The notes under the pieces: generated by a model | Databases searched by the model: none | Seen by the model: the letters and a program-made list of their open reading frames with translations, nothing else | What the model was told of the DNA's origin: nothing | NCBI GenBank assembly: GCA_937859105.1 | Contig: CALMAD010000124.1 | Coordinates: 1 to 5,941 of the forward strand | DNA length: 5,941 nucleotides | Source of the DNA: an uncultured Propionibacteriaceae bacterium | GTDB lineage: Bacteria > Actinomycetota > Actinomycetes > Propionibacteriales > Propionibacteriaceae | Reading direction: 5' to 3' | Shown: piece by piece, positions 5,916 to 5,941 of the stretch | Layout of the letters: every line of letters starts with the position of its first letter | How positions within the stretch are numbered: position 1 is the first letter of the stretch | Position numbers and translations under genes: made by a program

Positions 5916-5941
5916 GGCGACGAACAAGTAAGCGGCGGTGG

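Overview
The window is high-GC DNA with strong G/C third-position bias, Shine-Dalgarno-led starts, an ATGA gene overlap and terminator-like hairpins without U-tracts. This fits a high-GC Gram-positive bacterium (Actinomycetota). The protein families agree, but the genus cannot be named from the sequence. No tRNA, rRNA, CRISPR array, insertion sequence or phage gene was seen.

Layout. (1) Positions 1-600, minus strand: the N-terminal two thirds of a RhtA-like EamA/DMT permease that runs off the left edge. (2) Positions 601-790: a divergent intergenic region. It holds a plausible extended -10 promoter for the permease with an inverted repeat centred on the -10 box. (3) Positions 791-2667, plus strand: an SRPBCC/AHSA1-type small protein overlapping by four bases (ATGA) with an SLC45/GPH-like MFS sugar transporter. 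(4) Positions 2684-2715: a perfect 14-bp hairpin with a GTAA loop. (5) Positions 2747-4675, plus strand: a complete GH13 amylosucrase-like enzyme. (6) Positions 4685-4718: a perfect 15-bp hairpin between convergent genes. (7) Positions 4778-5820, minus strand: a secreted calcineurin-like phosphoesterase whose last 28 codons are displaced by an apparent frameshift. (8) Positions 5821-5941: its upstream region, with a good sigma70-like promoter whose -10 box lies inside a short inverted repeat.

The most coherent story is a sucrose-use unit. The MFS protein would import sucrose. The amylosucrase-like enzyme has no signal peptide, so it would act on sucrose in the cytoplasm, making alpha-1,4-glucan plus fructose, or glucose plus fructose if it is mainly a hydrolase. 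This parallels the known transporter/amylosucrase pairing of sux-type loci in Proteobacteria. The role of the AHSA1-like protein is unknown. The two flanking minus-strand genes look functionally unrelated.

No clearly new system is evident. The points most worth checking are the AHSA1-transporter coupling, the hairpin between transporter and enzyme, the altered acceptor-side loop of the enzyme, the frameshift and His-poor metal site of the phosphoesterase, and two promoter-centred inverted repeats.
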